DNA of 64,000 nucleotides from the NCBI RefSeq assembly GCF_008271805.1, contig NZ_VSRY01000103.1, forward strand, positions 62,001 to 126,000. Reading direction: 5' to 3'. This document shows, in pieces, positions 17,312 through 25,479 of the stretch (position 1 is the first letter of the stretch; every line of letters starts with the position of its first letter). The DNA is from Streptomyces sp. TRM49041. Lineage in GTDB: Bacteria > Actinomycetota > Actinomycetes > Streptomycetales > Streptomycetaceae. Below the pieces are notes generated by a model. That model made no database searches. It saw only the letters and a list, made by a program, of their open reading frames with translations, and was not told the DNA's origin. The position numbers were made by a program, and so were the translations under genes.

Positions 17312-18760
17312 CTAGGTGAGGGGAGGATCGGCGCTGGCGACGGCGTCGATCCCGGTGAGAGCCTCCCGCCATGCTTCCCGCAATACCTTCCGGCTGTGAT
17401 CATCGACCATGGCCGCGTCGACGCCCGTATCCGCGTCAAGGGGCCAAGACGAGGTGGCGCTGGCTGCGAGGCAGACTCGAGCGAGCAGGCTGCGGCGAAC
17501 GAGATCGCGCAACCGTTCTACGACGTGCGCGATCGCTGATCCATCAGGAAGGCCATCGGGAACGGTCGAGACCTTTCGAATCTCCTTGAGGAGAGTCTTC
17601 TCCGTCATAGCGCCGCCATGGACGAGTGCGGATCGGATCCCGTAGATCACGCCCACGTCTTTGAAGATCTGCTCTGGCGGATCAAGGTGGGTCGACAGTA
17701 GCGTCGACGCGCGGATCTTCAACCGCAGTGTGACGTCGTCTTTCTCCTTTCCGGACAACGCCGCTTCGAAGGCGGTCGCCAAGTCAACGATCTGCTCGGA
17801 CCAGCCGTACGCGTGGAAGGACAGAAGGAACTTCTGAAGCGCCATTCCGAACGAGGTGAAAGCCATGCCTGTTCGAGGCTGCTCCGCAGCAGTGAGCAGC
17901 CGCCCCAGACCGTCGACACGGCTGACATCATCGGAGCCGAGGGTGATCACGCGGGCGGCCAGTTGCGTCGGCGATCCGAAGCCGGGTCCGGCGCCTCGGA
18001 AGCGGAGCACGGTGGGCTTGAACTCTCGAACCGTGTGAGTTGCCCCTTGTACCTCCGCCACCGACTCGCTGGTGCCCGGCTTCAACAGACGTACCAGCAA
18101 CATAAACCGCTCGATCTGATGGGACAGCGGCTGGGCCAGGTCGAACGGCTTCGCACCGCTGTCTCGCGCGATGATGACGCTCTCCGGTGGCGCGTAAACG
18201 TTCGGCCGGTCTCGGCCGTAGGCGCTCGTCGCCCCAGGGATCACCGTCGAGATGATCCGCTGCAACTCGCTCTCGTGCTCCGCTGCTTGCGCAACCACCG
18301 GCTGGACTTGGACATTGGTGAACTCGACTGGCTTGCCGTCTGGGGTAGTCATGTGGGACATCACTCGGCAGCACGCCACCTCGTGCGTGTCTGCGCGAAC
18401 TGCCTGGATCAGGTCTCGCAGCGACTGCTCGGCGGCGGGCCCGTCCGGAGAGAACTCCTCCTGCGCACGAGTCAGCTGGGCGATGAACGTCTCTAGGAAG
18501 CTGAAGATCAACCCGCCAGGGAACTCGCGCTCACGCAGTGGTCGGCCAGCGTCGAACCGAGGATGAGAAGCGGCAATGGCAACTTCAAGCGCTCGGTACT
18601 CGGCCAGCGGCATGACGGAGCTCCCGAAGTAGTCGCGCCCGACCTCCAGATAGGGGTGAAAGGCCGGCGGCGGAACCACCCGCTCCTCCCGAAGCCGAGC
18701 CCATGCCGCAGCCAGGAATGCTCGCCCCGTGTCGTGCAGGCGGCTGTCGATATCATTCAC
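17312..18760 (-). CDS. HEPN (Apea-like) domain protein
   Basis: 482 residues from GTG at 18760. The N-terminal 300 residues match nothing I know. Residues 300-410 are helical and contain IYGIRSALVHGG, an R-x4-H motif (R376, H381) typical of HEPN ribonuclease or Apea-like domains. Such proteins often act as RNases in toxin-antitoxin or abortive-infection systems. No obvious antitoxin partner is adjacent: the neighbours are the TIR operon and the RacP/DUF6192 pair. Base use is ordinary for the element. Family placement is moderately secure, function is inferred. Confidence 0.65.
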   Translation of the reverse strand: MNDIDSRLHDTGRAFLAAAWARLREERVVPPPAFHPYLEVGRDYFGSSVMPLAEYRALEVAIAASHPRFDAGRPLREREFPGGLIFSFLETFIAQLTRAQEEFSPDGPAAEQSLRDLIQAVRADTHEVACCRVMSHMTTPDGKPVEFTNVQVQPVVAQAAEHESELQRIISTVIPGATSAYGRDRPNVYAPPESVIIARDSGAKPFDLAQPLSHQIERFMLLVRLLKPGTSESVAEVQGATHTVREFKPTVLRFRGAGPGFGSPTQLAARVITLGSDDVSRVDGLGRLLTAAEQPRTGMAFTSFGMALQKFLLSFHAYGWSEQIVDLATAFEAALSGKEKDDVTLRLKIRASTLLSTHLDPPEQIFKDVGVIYGIRSALVHGGAMTEKTLLKEIRKVSTVPDGLPDGSAIAHVVERLRDLVRRSLLARVCLAASATSSWPLDADTGVDAAMVDDHSRKVLREAWREALTGIDAVASADPPLT

Positions 18761-19060
18761 TCACCCAGCATGAACGAGCGCTCCAGCATCTGCACTGCGT
18801 TTCACCGCCGGTCTCCGAGGTGAGGGGATCAGCCTGAGCGGGCGACCTGCACTGGTCAAGCCCAACAGCCGGAGACAGCTTTCCGGAGGAACACCACGAG
18901 TTCCGCAGAGGGCTCGCGGGCCCACTCGTCGGAGGCATCGCGCGGGCACTCGCGTGGACGCGCGTGGCTTGCTGAGGGGTTTGAGCGAGGCGATCCTCGA
19001 ACTGGCGGGGTGGGTCCACCCTGGATGTGGGCCCACCTCGTCCCGCGGCTGATTGTGCGG
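18761..19060. other. Intergenic spacer, no gene seen
   Basis: 300 bp between the HEPN gene and the RacP-like gene. No start-supported frame with coding character; it probably holds the HEPN gene's promoter. Confidence 0.5.
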
Positions 19061-19549
19061 TCAGGTCTTCCGGCTCCTGGACGTTGCCGGAGACTTCTTC
19101 GTGGGGGTTGTTGCCGCAACCTTTGCCGCCGCAGTCTCCGGGGAGAAGCCGGCGGCCTTGAGGATGTCCATCGCGTCGAAGATGGACTGCAACTGCTTGG
19201 TCAGCAGTGTCACCGTGAGAAGTCCTTGTGATTCGGGCGGCAGCTCCTTCAGCGAGGACTTGTAGATGCGCACGGCCTGCTTGTACAGGGACTGCAGGCG
19301 CTCGGCCGCGTAGGCCGTGCACTTGTCGGCGTCGTCGGTAACCAGGTAGTGGCCTCGGTACCGGACGAAGCTCTTCTTCTCAGCTCCGCACTTGACATCT
19401 CGGATCCAGCCCTTGCCTCGCTCGAACTGGCTCCTGGTGTTCCGGCCGATGGCCCGTTCCGGAGGAAGGCCGTCCTCCCCAGCCTTTGCCACCCGCCTCC
19501 AGATGTCCTCTCCACTGTCGTGCGCCGCTTGGCGGCGCGTTGTCGTCAT
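19061..19549 (-). CDS. RacP-like protein
   Basis: 162 residues. The N-terminal half looks like a winged-helix (GEDIWRRVAKAGEDGLPPERAI, KGWIRDVKC). The C-terminal half is helical and ends in a basic tail (TTPTKKSPATSRSRKT). It resembles the protein annotated RacP in Streptomyces genomes, whose role is not established; my identification is from memory. It begins two bases after the DUF6192-type gene, so the two are one operon. Confidence 0.6.
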   Translation of the reverse strand: MTTTRRQAAHDSGEDIWRRVAKAGEDGLPPERAIGRNTRSQFERGKGWIRDVKCGAEKKSFVRYRGHYLVTDDADKCTAYAAERLQSLYKQAVRIYKSSLKELPPESQGLLTVTLLTKQLQSIFDAMDILKAAGFSPETAAAKVAATTPTKKSPATSRSRKT

Positions 19550-19551
19550 GC

Positions 19552-20487
19552 TTACTCGCCTTCTTCGTCCTTCATCAGGCGCGCAAGCGCCTTGTCCGGG
19601 TCAGTCCTTCCGGTCGTGATGGCGGTCTCGCACCAGTCGAGCAGCATGCGCGCCTTGTGCACGTTGTCGAGGACCGCCTGCTTGGTCTCCTCGGTGTAGT
19701 CCTGGCTGTGGACCTCGGGGATGATCCGCTGGAGCGAGACGGAGAAGGAGGCGAACGCCCCGATCAACCGCAGGATCTCCATCGGGGCCTCGCTGTATCG
19801 GACGCCGAGGGGAGCGGCTTCTTCTTCGAACTCCTCCTCCACCTCTGCGGCGTCATCCGCCGAGGCCAGCTCGGCTTCGGCTTCCGCTGCCTCGTCGACT
19901 CCGCGCCAGTGCTCGTACTGTGCCTGACGCATCAGGTGCCGGGCGTGCTGGTCGGATGCGAGGCGGGCCCGGACGTCCGGGCGCCCGAGCATCTCGGTGA
20001 CCGCCTTGGCTGCGTCCTCATCCGTGTGGAGCAGGCGCCGGGTGTGGGCGAGACGCTCTTCCTGGTTGGTCGGCGTGTGGACGGCGCGGTTCGCGACCTT
20101 CTGAGCCTCGTTCACCGTCCAGCGGTGTTCCTTGGTGAATGGGTCGTAGGGGTCCTTACGGATCAAGATGTACCGGCTCGGGACGTAGGCCAGGGTTGCG
20201 TGCACCGTGAAGCTCACGTCCTTCCGGCGCTTCGCCTTCGGCCACTGCCGTGCGACGTCGTAGTAGAAGCGCAGCGTCTCCGGATTGGCACCGATCTGAT
20301 GCGCCAGCGTCTTGATCACCTGGTTCACCTCGCCGTGTCCACGGCTGTGCCCATCAAGCGCTTCAATGACGAGATCTCCGAGAGCCCACTGGATCCCGGA
20401 CTTCTCCTTCATCAGCTTCCGCCCGCGGCGGACGATCTTCTCCCACGCGGTCTTGGTGTACCCGCCAGGGACAGTCAAGGTCGTCAC
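19552..20487 (-). CDS. DUF6192-type plasmid-associated protein
   Basis: 311 residues. The N-terminal half suggests a helix-turn-helix adaptor (GDLVIEALDGHSRGHGEVNQV, ANPETLRFYYDVARQWP). A strongly acidic linker (EAEAELASADDAAEVEEEFEEE) separates a C-terminal helical part. It resembles a family often paired with RacP on Streptomyces plasmids and islands. Function unknown; a DNA-binding or partition role is possible. It is the promoter-proximal gene of the RacP operon. Confidence 0.6.
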   Translation of the reverse strand: MTTLTVPGGYTKTAWEKIVRRGRKLMKEKSGIQWALGDLVIEALDGHSRGHGEVNQVIKTLAHQIGANPETLRFYYDVARQWPKAKRRKDVSFTVHATLAYVPSRYILIRKDPYDPFTKEHRWTVNEAQKVANRAVHTPTNQEERLAHTRRLLHTDEDAAKAVTEMLGRPDVRARLASDQHARHLMRQAQYEHWRGVDEAAEAEAELASADDAAEVEEEFEEEAAPLGVRYSEAPMEILRLIGAFASFSVSLQRIIPEVHSQDYTEETKQAVLDNVHKARMLLDWCETAITTGRTDPDKALARLMKDEEGE

Positions 20488-20814
20488 GAGGAGCCTCCTC
20501 GCGTGTCGGATATCGGGCCATACACATCTGTCGACGGTGCTACCGCGTCGCCTGTGCTCAATTTACTCCGGTTTAGCCTGATAATCGCTCGAATATTGCA
20601 TTCCCAGCGGTGGAGAAGTCCTGCGGGGCAGGGGCGGTGTGAGGATGATCGATCAAGGCCGCATCTTGATCCGTGCTGAGCGAACGAGCCCCGACCGTGA
20701 GTCACGTACAGTCCTCGGCAGCCGTTGGCGCCGGGGCCAGAACATGAGCGTCGGATCGCCACCCTCATGGGTAAGCGGCGGTGCCCCTCAATAGTGTTGC
20801 GGGGCACCGTGGTG
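20488..20814. terminator. Integrase terminator and spacer
   Basis: A hairpin at 20779-20809 (arms CGGTGCCCC and GGGGCACCG, 13-nt loop) lies six bases past the integrase stop and fits a minus-strand terminator. The rest of the spacer (20488-20770) probably contains the DUF6192 promoter. No gene seen. Confidence 0.75.
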
Positions 20815-22332
20815 CTATCGGAGAACGACCGCGCGTGCGCGCAAAAGGTCGTTGAGGGCGCGCACCGGTGATGTCGGGCACAGGGCGAGGCGGGCGTCGA
20901 GTGCCGCCTCCCACTGCTGGGTCAGGCCGAGCATGAGGCGCCGGCGCATGCCGGGGGTGACGTGGGCGTAGCGGGCGGAGACCGAGCCGTCGAGGTGGCC
21001 CATGCGCTCGTCCATGAGCACCTTCTCCGTGCCCAGGTCCTCCATCATCGTCCGGTGGGTGTGACGGAGGCCGTGGGGTGTGAGGCCCTTGGCGATCGGG
21101 AGCCAGCAGGCATCAGCGCGATCGGTGGCGCCCCGCCCCCGGGCCGGGACCCCGGGCCATGGCTCGCCGAGGATGGGCACGGGTCGCGCCTCCTGCGGGG
21201 CCTTCTTCGGGTACCAGCCGGAGGCTGCTGGGGTGAACAGCCAGGTCGCAAAACCGTTCCTGCGCCAGTGGGCCGCGTGCCCCGACACCGCACCGCCCCG
21301 CACGAACCCGAGGTCGGCGACTGCCTTCTCGACCCGCATCCGCGTGGCTTCCGCGACGCGGTCGGGGTGGTTGAGGACGTTGGACACCGTCCCCGTGGAG
21401 ACCCCAGCCAGCCGAGCGACGTCGACGAGTTTGGCGCCCTGGTGGCCTCCGGTCCGCGCTGCCCCCTGGCCTCGGAAGACGTATGTCCGCCCGTGGCAAG
21501 GGCAGGGGGTCGGCTTCGTGCGGGCGATGTGGTCGAAGACCAGGGCCGACAGCCAGTCCATCGCGTCGAGGGTCCGGTAGCTGTCGTCCTTGGGCGGGCA
21601 GCGCACCAGCTCGCCGGTGTCCAGCTCGTACAGCTGCCACTCGACGCGGAACGCGCCAGGGCGGACGAACTCCGTCTCCAGGCCGACGATTTCGCCCCAG
21701 CGCTTGGCCGTGTAGCCCTTGAGGACCACGGCGACGAACTCGTCGTCACGGCCGGAGAGCAGAGCGGCCCGCTCGGCAGTGAGCAGGATGCCGAGCGCGT
21801 CGGTGACGACTTTCTCCGGGCCGCGGTTGCGGGAGCGGCCGGCTCGTTTGCCGCGCCCGCGCCGCCTGGCGGCCGGGTTGGACGTGATCAGGCCCTCGTC
21901 GATCGCGTCCTCGAAGATCAGGTGGAGCGTCGAGCGCCAGGTCTTGACGCTGGAGGCCGCGTATACGGCCTTCTCCTTCTTCTCCCAGGAGTCGACGTCC
22001 GTGCGCAGGATGCCGGCGAGCGCCTTGTCCTCGAAATCGGGGAGCAGGTGCTCCTCGATGTGGCGCTTGTAGTTCTGCATGGTCGAGGCGGCCAGGTCCT
22101 GGGCCTCGTACCAGCGGCTGGCGTACTCGCCGAAGGTCTCCTGGCCAAGCCCCGGGTCGCGCCACTGGCCACGCCGAACGGTCACCTCTTCTGCATCTGC
22201 GGCCTGCTTGGCCTCGCGCTTGGTGGCGAACTTGACCACGGCACCCGTGGAATCGGCGACGGTGCCGTACTTGCCGTCCTCGATCTTGTACCGGCCGCGC
22301 CAGTAGCCAGCACGCTTCTCTGCGTACCCCAC
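20815..22332 (-). CDS. int: Tyrosine integrase with inserted LacI-type HTH
   Basis: 505 residues from GTG at 22332 with aggagg upstream. It has an N-terminal arm-binding part, a SAM-like core-binding domain (FGEYASRWYEAQ), and a catalytic domain with R211 (TAKRWGEI), H420-x-x-R423 (HGLRH), H446 (GHLDGS) and nucleophile Y455 (SARYAHV). Between R211 and H420, residues 301-345 read KLVDVARLAGVSTGTVSNVL, a complete LacI-family helix-turn-helix, inserted in the catalytic domain. It is about 100 residues longer than typical Streptomyces integrases for this reason. It should catalyse integration at tRNA-Pro. Confidence 0.92.
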   Translation of the reverse strand: MGYAEKRAGYWRGRYKIEDGKYGTVADSTGAVVKFATKREAKQAADAEEVTVRRGQWRDPGLGQETFGEYASRWYEAQDLAASTMQNYKRHIEEHLLPDFEDKALAGILRTDVDSWEKKEKAVYAASSVKTWRSTLHLIFEDAIDEGLITSNPAARRRGRGKRAGRSRNRGPEKVVTDALGILLTAERAALLSGRDDEFVAVVLKGYTAKRWGEIVGLETEFVRPGAFRVEWQLYELDTGELVRCPPKDDSYRTLDAMDWLSALVFDHIARTKPTPCPCHGRTYVFRGQGAARTGGHQGAKLVDVARLAGVSTGTVSNVLNHPDRVAEATRMRVEKAVADLGFVRGGAVSGHAAHWRRNGFATWLFTPAASGWYPKKAPQEARPVPILGEPWPGVPARGRGATDRADACWLPIAKGLTPHGLRHTHRTMMEDLGTEKVLMDERMGHLDGSVSARYAHVTPGMRRRLMLGLTQQWEAALDARLALCPTSPVRALNDLLRARAVVLR

Positions 22333-22364
22333 CGAGTTTCCTCCTTTCTGTCGTGTGGGGTGCG

Positions 22365-22742
22365 TTAAGCAGCGGTGCCGTACTGGGCCTTGACCAAGCG
22401 GCGAGGGGGCCTGGCCTTGAGACGGACCGTGGGCTGGGCTGTCTCGGTGCGCTGTCGCGTCGCAGGCTTCCGCGTGGGCACAGCAATGCCGCTGGGGCGC
22501 TGCGGGTTCCGGGCCGGGCGCTCTTCGTGCATGCGAACGATCTCGGCAAGGTGATCGTCAGAGAAGCGGTACGCGCGGCCGACGCGGGCGAACGGGATGA
22601 GCCGTCGGCGGGCGCGGTCTTTGACCCACCAGGCGGAGCAGCCGAGGACAGCCGCGACTTCCTCGGGAAGGTAGAGGCGTGGCAGGGCGGCGTCGGGGCG
22701 CGGAGTCGGCGTGGAGGCAGGGCGTATTGCGGGTCGGTTCAA
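22365..22742 (-). CDS. xis: Excisionase/MerR-like helix-turn-helix protein
   Basis: 125 residues, 32 bp upstream of int. Residues 23-65 form a MerR/excisionase-type helix-turn-helix: LYLPEEVAAVLGCSAWWVKDR followed by RRLIPFARVGRAYRFSDDHL. A long basic tail follows. It should bind att DNA and steer int toward excision. The TTG at 22742 is a weak start and a later in-frame start is possible. Confidence 0.85.
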   Translation of the reverse strand: MNRPAIRPASTPTPRPDAALPRLYLPEEVAAVLGCSAWWVKDRARRRLIPFARVGRAYRFSDDHLAEIVRMHEERPARNPQRPSGIAVPTRKPATRQRTETAQPTVRLKARPPRRLVKAQYGTAA

Positions 22743-22868
22743 GGGGTAAGTCCTCTTTTTACGGGCGTGGGTGCGGCAACACCGGCCCGCCGGTCGATCG
22801 CTGGGGATGAGGGTGAGAGGTGTCCCGTGCTGGGGGTTTGCGGGCCCAGGACGGGAGGGAGAGCCGTA

Positions 22869-23384
22869 CTACGTCTCGTTGGCGGAGCTGGCGTCGCGGC
22901 TCTCGCCGGGTGGCGGCCCGTACGTTTCCAGCAGGTGCTTGGTGGACGCCTCGGCGATGGCGTTGGAGACCATGACGTCGGCTTCCTCGCGGAGGTCGGG
23001 GTGCTCGGCGAGGTAGGCGTCGAGTTCGTCGCGCGCCTGGGTGTAGGCGGCGCTGGCGCGCTGGGTCCCGCGGAACGCGTCGACGACAGCGTCGATGAGC
23101 TCCATGGCGCGGGCCTGGGCGGCGAGCTGCGGGGGGCCCACGAGATTGCGCAGGTCAAGGCCGAAGACCTCGGCGAAGCCGATGGCCTCGTCGAGGTTGA
23201 TGCGGCGCTTGCGGTTCTCGATGCGCCAGACCGCGGACGGGTTCATCTCGAAGCCGGCCTCGTTGAGCCGGTCGGACAGGGCCGTGGTGCTCCAGCCACG
23301 CGCCTCGCGCTCCAGCCTGATCCGTACGGCGACGTTCTCCTCGCCGCTGAGCAGGATCCCCTGCGGGGAGTCGTCATCGACCAC
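22869..23384 (-). CDS. XRE-family regulator
   Basis: 171 residues from GTG at 23384, with a perfect AAGGAGG five bases upstream. The helix-turn-helix lies at residues 20-70 (WSTTALSDRLNEAGFEMNPSAVWRIENRKRRINLDEA). A helical C-terminal domain probably dimerises. Its position between xis and rep, divergent from rep, fits the repressor (KorSA-like role) that keeps the element quiescent. It probably binds the 23385-23669 spacer, where TTCTGCGA occurs twice (about 23444 and 23470). Confidence 0.8.
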   Translation of the reverse strand: MVDDDSPQGILLSGEENVAVRIRLEREARGWSTTALSDRLNEAGFEMNPSAVWRIENRKRRINLDEAIGFAEVFGLDLRNLVGPPQLAAQARAMELIDAVVDAFRGTQRASAAYTQARDELDAYLAEHPDLREEADVMVSNAIAEASTKHLLETYGPPPGESRDASSANET

Positions 23385-23557
23385 GGGCACCTCCTTCCGT
23401 TCGTAGCAAGCCTCTGCGCGGTGCAGCGACTGGTAAACAGTAGCATCCGTTCTGCGAGATGCAAAACACTTCTGCGATCGGCAATTCGTGTGGCATAGTG
23501 GTACTGCCGACCGCAGAGACCCAGGAGCCGCACGGCACGACCCGCCGCATGAGAAAA

Positions 23558-23580
23558 GCCCCCCGGCACAGCCGGGGGGC
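23558..23580 (+). terminator. Hairpin in rep leader
   Basis: A perfect 10-bp stem (GCCCCCCGGC, loop aca), preceded by gaaaa, 90 bp upstream of the rep start and pointing towards rep. It could be an attenuator of rep transcription or the terminator of a short leader transcript. Confidence 0.65.
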
Positions 23581-23669
23581 CTAAGCGCAAACCTCTCAAC
23601 CGCCATCCCTAGCGATCAACCTGCGAGGCCGGGATTGCCGTCCCATATGGCCCGCGAGCAGAGGAGCTG

Positions 23670-25205
23670 ATGCCCAGTATGACCGACCCTCGGCCGGACG
23701 CGCCACACCTCGCCGCAAACGGCCACCCGCCCACCGTCGATGTCATGGCGCAACCGCCGCACGACACGGATGCTGAGCAGGCCGTCCTCGGCGCCTGCAT
23801 GCACGGGCACAGCGTCATCGACGAGGTGCGCCAGATCCTGGACGCCAGCGACTTCTACCGGCCCGCCCACGAGACCATCTGGCGAGCACTCCTCACCCTG
23901 CGCGGCGAGGACAAGCCGACCGACCCCATCGCGGTGAACGACCTGCTCACCGGCCAGGGCGACATCAACCGGGTCGGCGGATTGGTGTACGCACACCAGC
24001 TCTACGGGTACACGCCCTCGGTCGGCAGTGCCGCGCACTACGCGGAGATCGTGCGCAACAAGGCGTCCCTGCGTCGCCTGCGCGAGCACGGCATCCGCAC
24101 GGTACAGCGCGCTATGGAACCCGGCGCCGACCCCGACGAGATCCGCTCCGGCGTCGAGTCCGACATACGCGCCGAGCGCGAGCGGGCCCTGGCATCGGGA
24201 CAGGGGCGGCTCTCCCGGTTCATCATCGACGGGTGGCGGTTCGTCACCGAGACCGGCGCGGACACCGAGCCGCTGTGGGGGACCCGCGAGCAGACGGCGT
24301 GGTCATCGGGGGAGAGTCTGATGATCGTCGGGGCTCCGGGTGTCGGCAAGACGACACTCGCTCACCAGGTGGTCTTCGCTCGTCTGGGCATCGGTGACAG
24401 CGTCCTGGATATGCCGGTCGCGCCGGGCAAGCGGGTGCTGTACCTGGCGCTGGACCGGTACAAGCAGATCGCCCGCGCCATGGCCCGCCGCGTCCAGCCC
24501 GAGCACGAGCAGCGCCTGCGCGACGGGCTCGTCGTCTGGCAGGGACCGCTGCCCGCGACTTTGGACAAGGAGCCCGACCTCCTCGCCGACCTCGCCGCCG
24601 CCCACCAGGCCGACACGATCGTGATCGACAGCCTCAAGGACGCGATGAGCACCCTGGTCGACGACGCCCTGGCCAACGCCTACAACAACGCCCGCCAGCG
24701 AGCCATACGCAACGAGGTCGAGATCATCGAACTCCACCACCAGCGCAAGGCCACCGAGAACGCCCCACGCGCCCAGAAGCCCACCCTCGACCGCGTGTAT
24801 GGCTCCACGTGGCTCACCTCCGGTGCGGGCAGCGTCCTGTTCGTCTCCGGCGAGGCCGGCGACCTCGCCGTCACCCTGCACCACCTCAAGAACCCCACCG
24901 GCGAGATCGGCCCCCTCAAGCTCATTCACAACCACGAGCGCGGCATCACCACGGTCGACCCCGAATGCGATCCGGCGCAGATCCTGCGCCAGCGCCCCGA
25001 CGGTCTGACCGTCCGCGAACTCGCCGCCCTCCAGAGCGGTGAGACCAGCCCTGACCGAGCCGCCACCGAGAAGGCCAGGCGCATCCTGGACCGCCTCGTC
25101 AAAACCGGACTCGCCGTCAAAGCCGAAGGCGCCGCAGGCGGCACCGGAGGCGGCCAGCAGGCCCGCTACCGCGCCTCGGTCCGCCACATCGGCGCCGTCT
25201 CCTAG
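23670..25205 (+). CDS. Replication initiator, DnaB-N plus RecA-like ATPase
   Basis: 511 residues. Residues 25-130 match the DnaB N-terminal domain (DTDAEQAVLGACMHG, ASDFYRPAHETIWRALL). Residues 205-400 form a RecA/AAA_25-type ATPase with Walker A GAPGVGKTTL and Walker B DTIVIDSL. A C-terminal winged-helix segment (GLTVRELAALQ, ARRILDRLVKTGLAVK) follows. This layout is known from RepA-like proteins of plasmids and actinomycete integrative elements that replicate after excision. Start ATG 23670, with a second ATG three codons on. An iteron-like array lies just downstream. Confidence 0.88.
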   Translation: MPSMTDPRPDAPHLAANGHPPTVDVMAQPPHDTDAEQAVLGACMHGHSVIDEVRQILDASDFYRPAHETIWRALLTLRGEDKPTDPIAVNDLLTGQGDINRVGGLVYAHQLYGYTPSVGSAAHYAEIVRNKASLRRLREHGIRTVQRAMEPGADPDEIRSGVESDIRAERERALASGQGRLSRFIIDGWRFVTETGADTEPLWGTREQTAWSSGESLMIVGAPGVGKTTLAHQVVFARLGIGDSVLDMPVAPGKRVLYLALDRYKQIARAMARRVQPEHEQRLRDGLVVWQGPLPATLDKEPDLLADLAAAHQADTIVIDSLKDAMSTLVDDALANAYNNARQRAIRNEVEIIELHHQRKATENAPRAQKPTLDRVYGSTWLTSGAGSVLFVSGEAGDLAVTLHHLKNPTGEIGPLKLIHNHERGITTVDPECDPAQILRQRPDGLTVRELAALQSGETSPDRAATEKARRILDRLVKTGLAVKAEGAAGGTGGGQQARYRASVRHIGAVS

Positions 25206-25241
25206 GCCCTCCCGCCGGACGCCTGGACCGTACACGGGGGC

Positions 25242-25416
25242 GTACACGCATCCCTTGCGCGCACACGGGCCCACGCCACCCCTCACGCGTACACGCTCGC
25301 CGCAAAACCGCAGGTCAGACGTTCACGCGAACGTACACGCCGTACACGCGCCCCAGCGTTCACGCGCGAGCCCCCCTTTAGAAGGGGGCTCGCGTGTACG
25401 CCCTCTCCGTGAACGC
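25242..25416. repeat. Iteron-like array and hairpin, candidate origin
   Basis: GTWCACGC occurs at 25242, 25289, 25321, 25333, 25342 and 25358 and in reverse at 25392, with a one-mismatch reverse copy at 25409. In the middle (about 25365-25395) lies a hairpin whose arms are cgcgagccccc and gggggctcgcg. Directly downstream of the initiator gene, this is a plausible replication origin. Confidence 0.6.
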
Positions 25417-25479
25417 CGTGATCGCCGCCTCCACACCCGCCCGCCAAGCTCCCCACCACTCCTCGGAGTAGCCCCGTAC

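Noticed and set aside
16710..17315. 201-residue plus-strand frame in the spacer
   Set aside because: Pro/Arg-rich with no family-like stretch except a short possible remnant; no ribosome-binding site.
18753..19322. 189-residue minus-strand frame
   Set aside because: Overlaps the RacP-like gene in another frame and reads through non-coding spacer.
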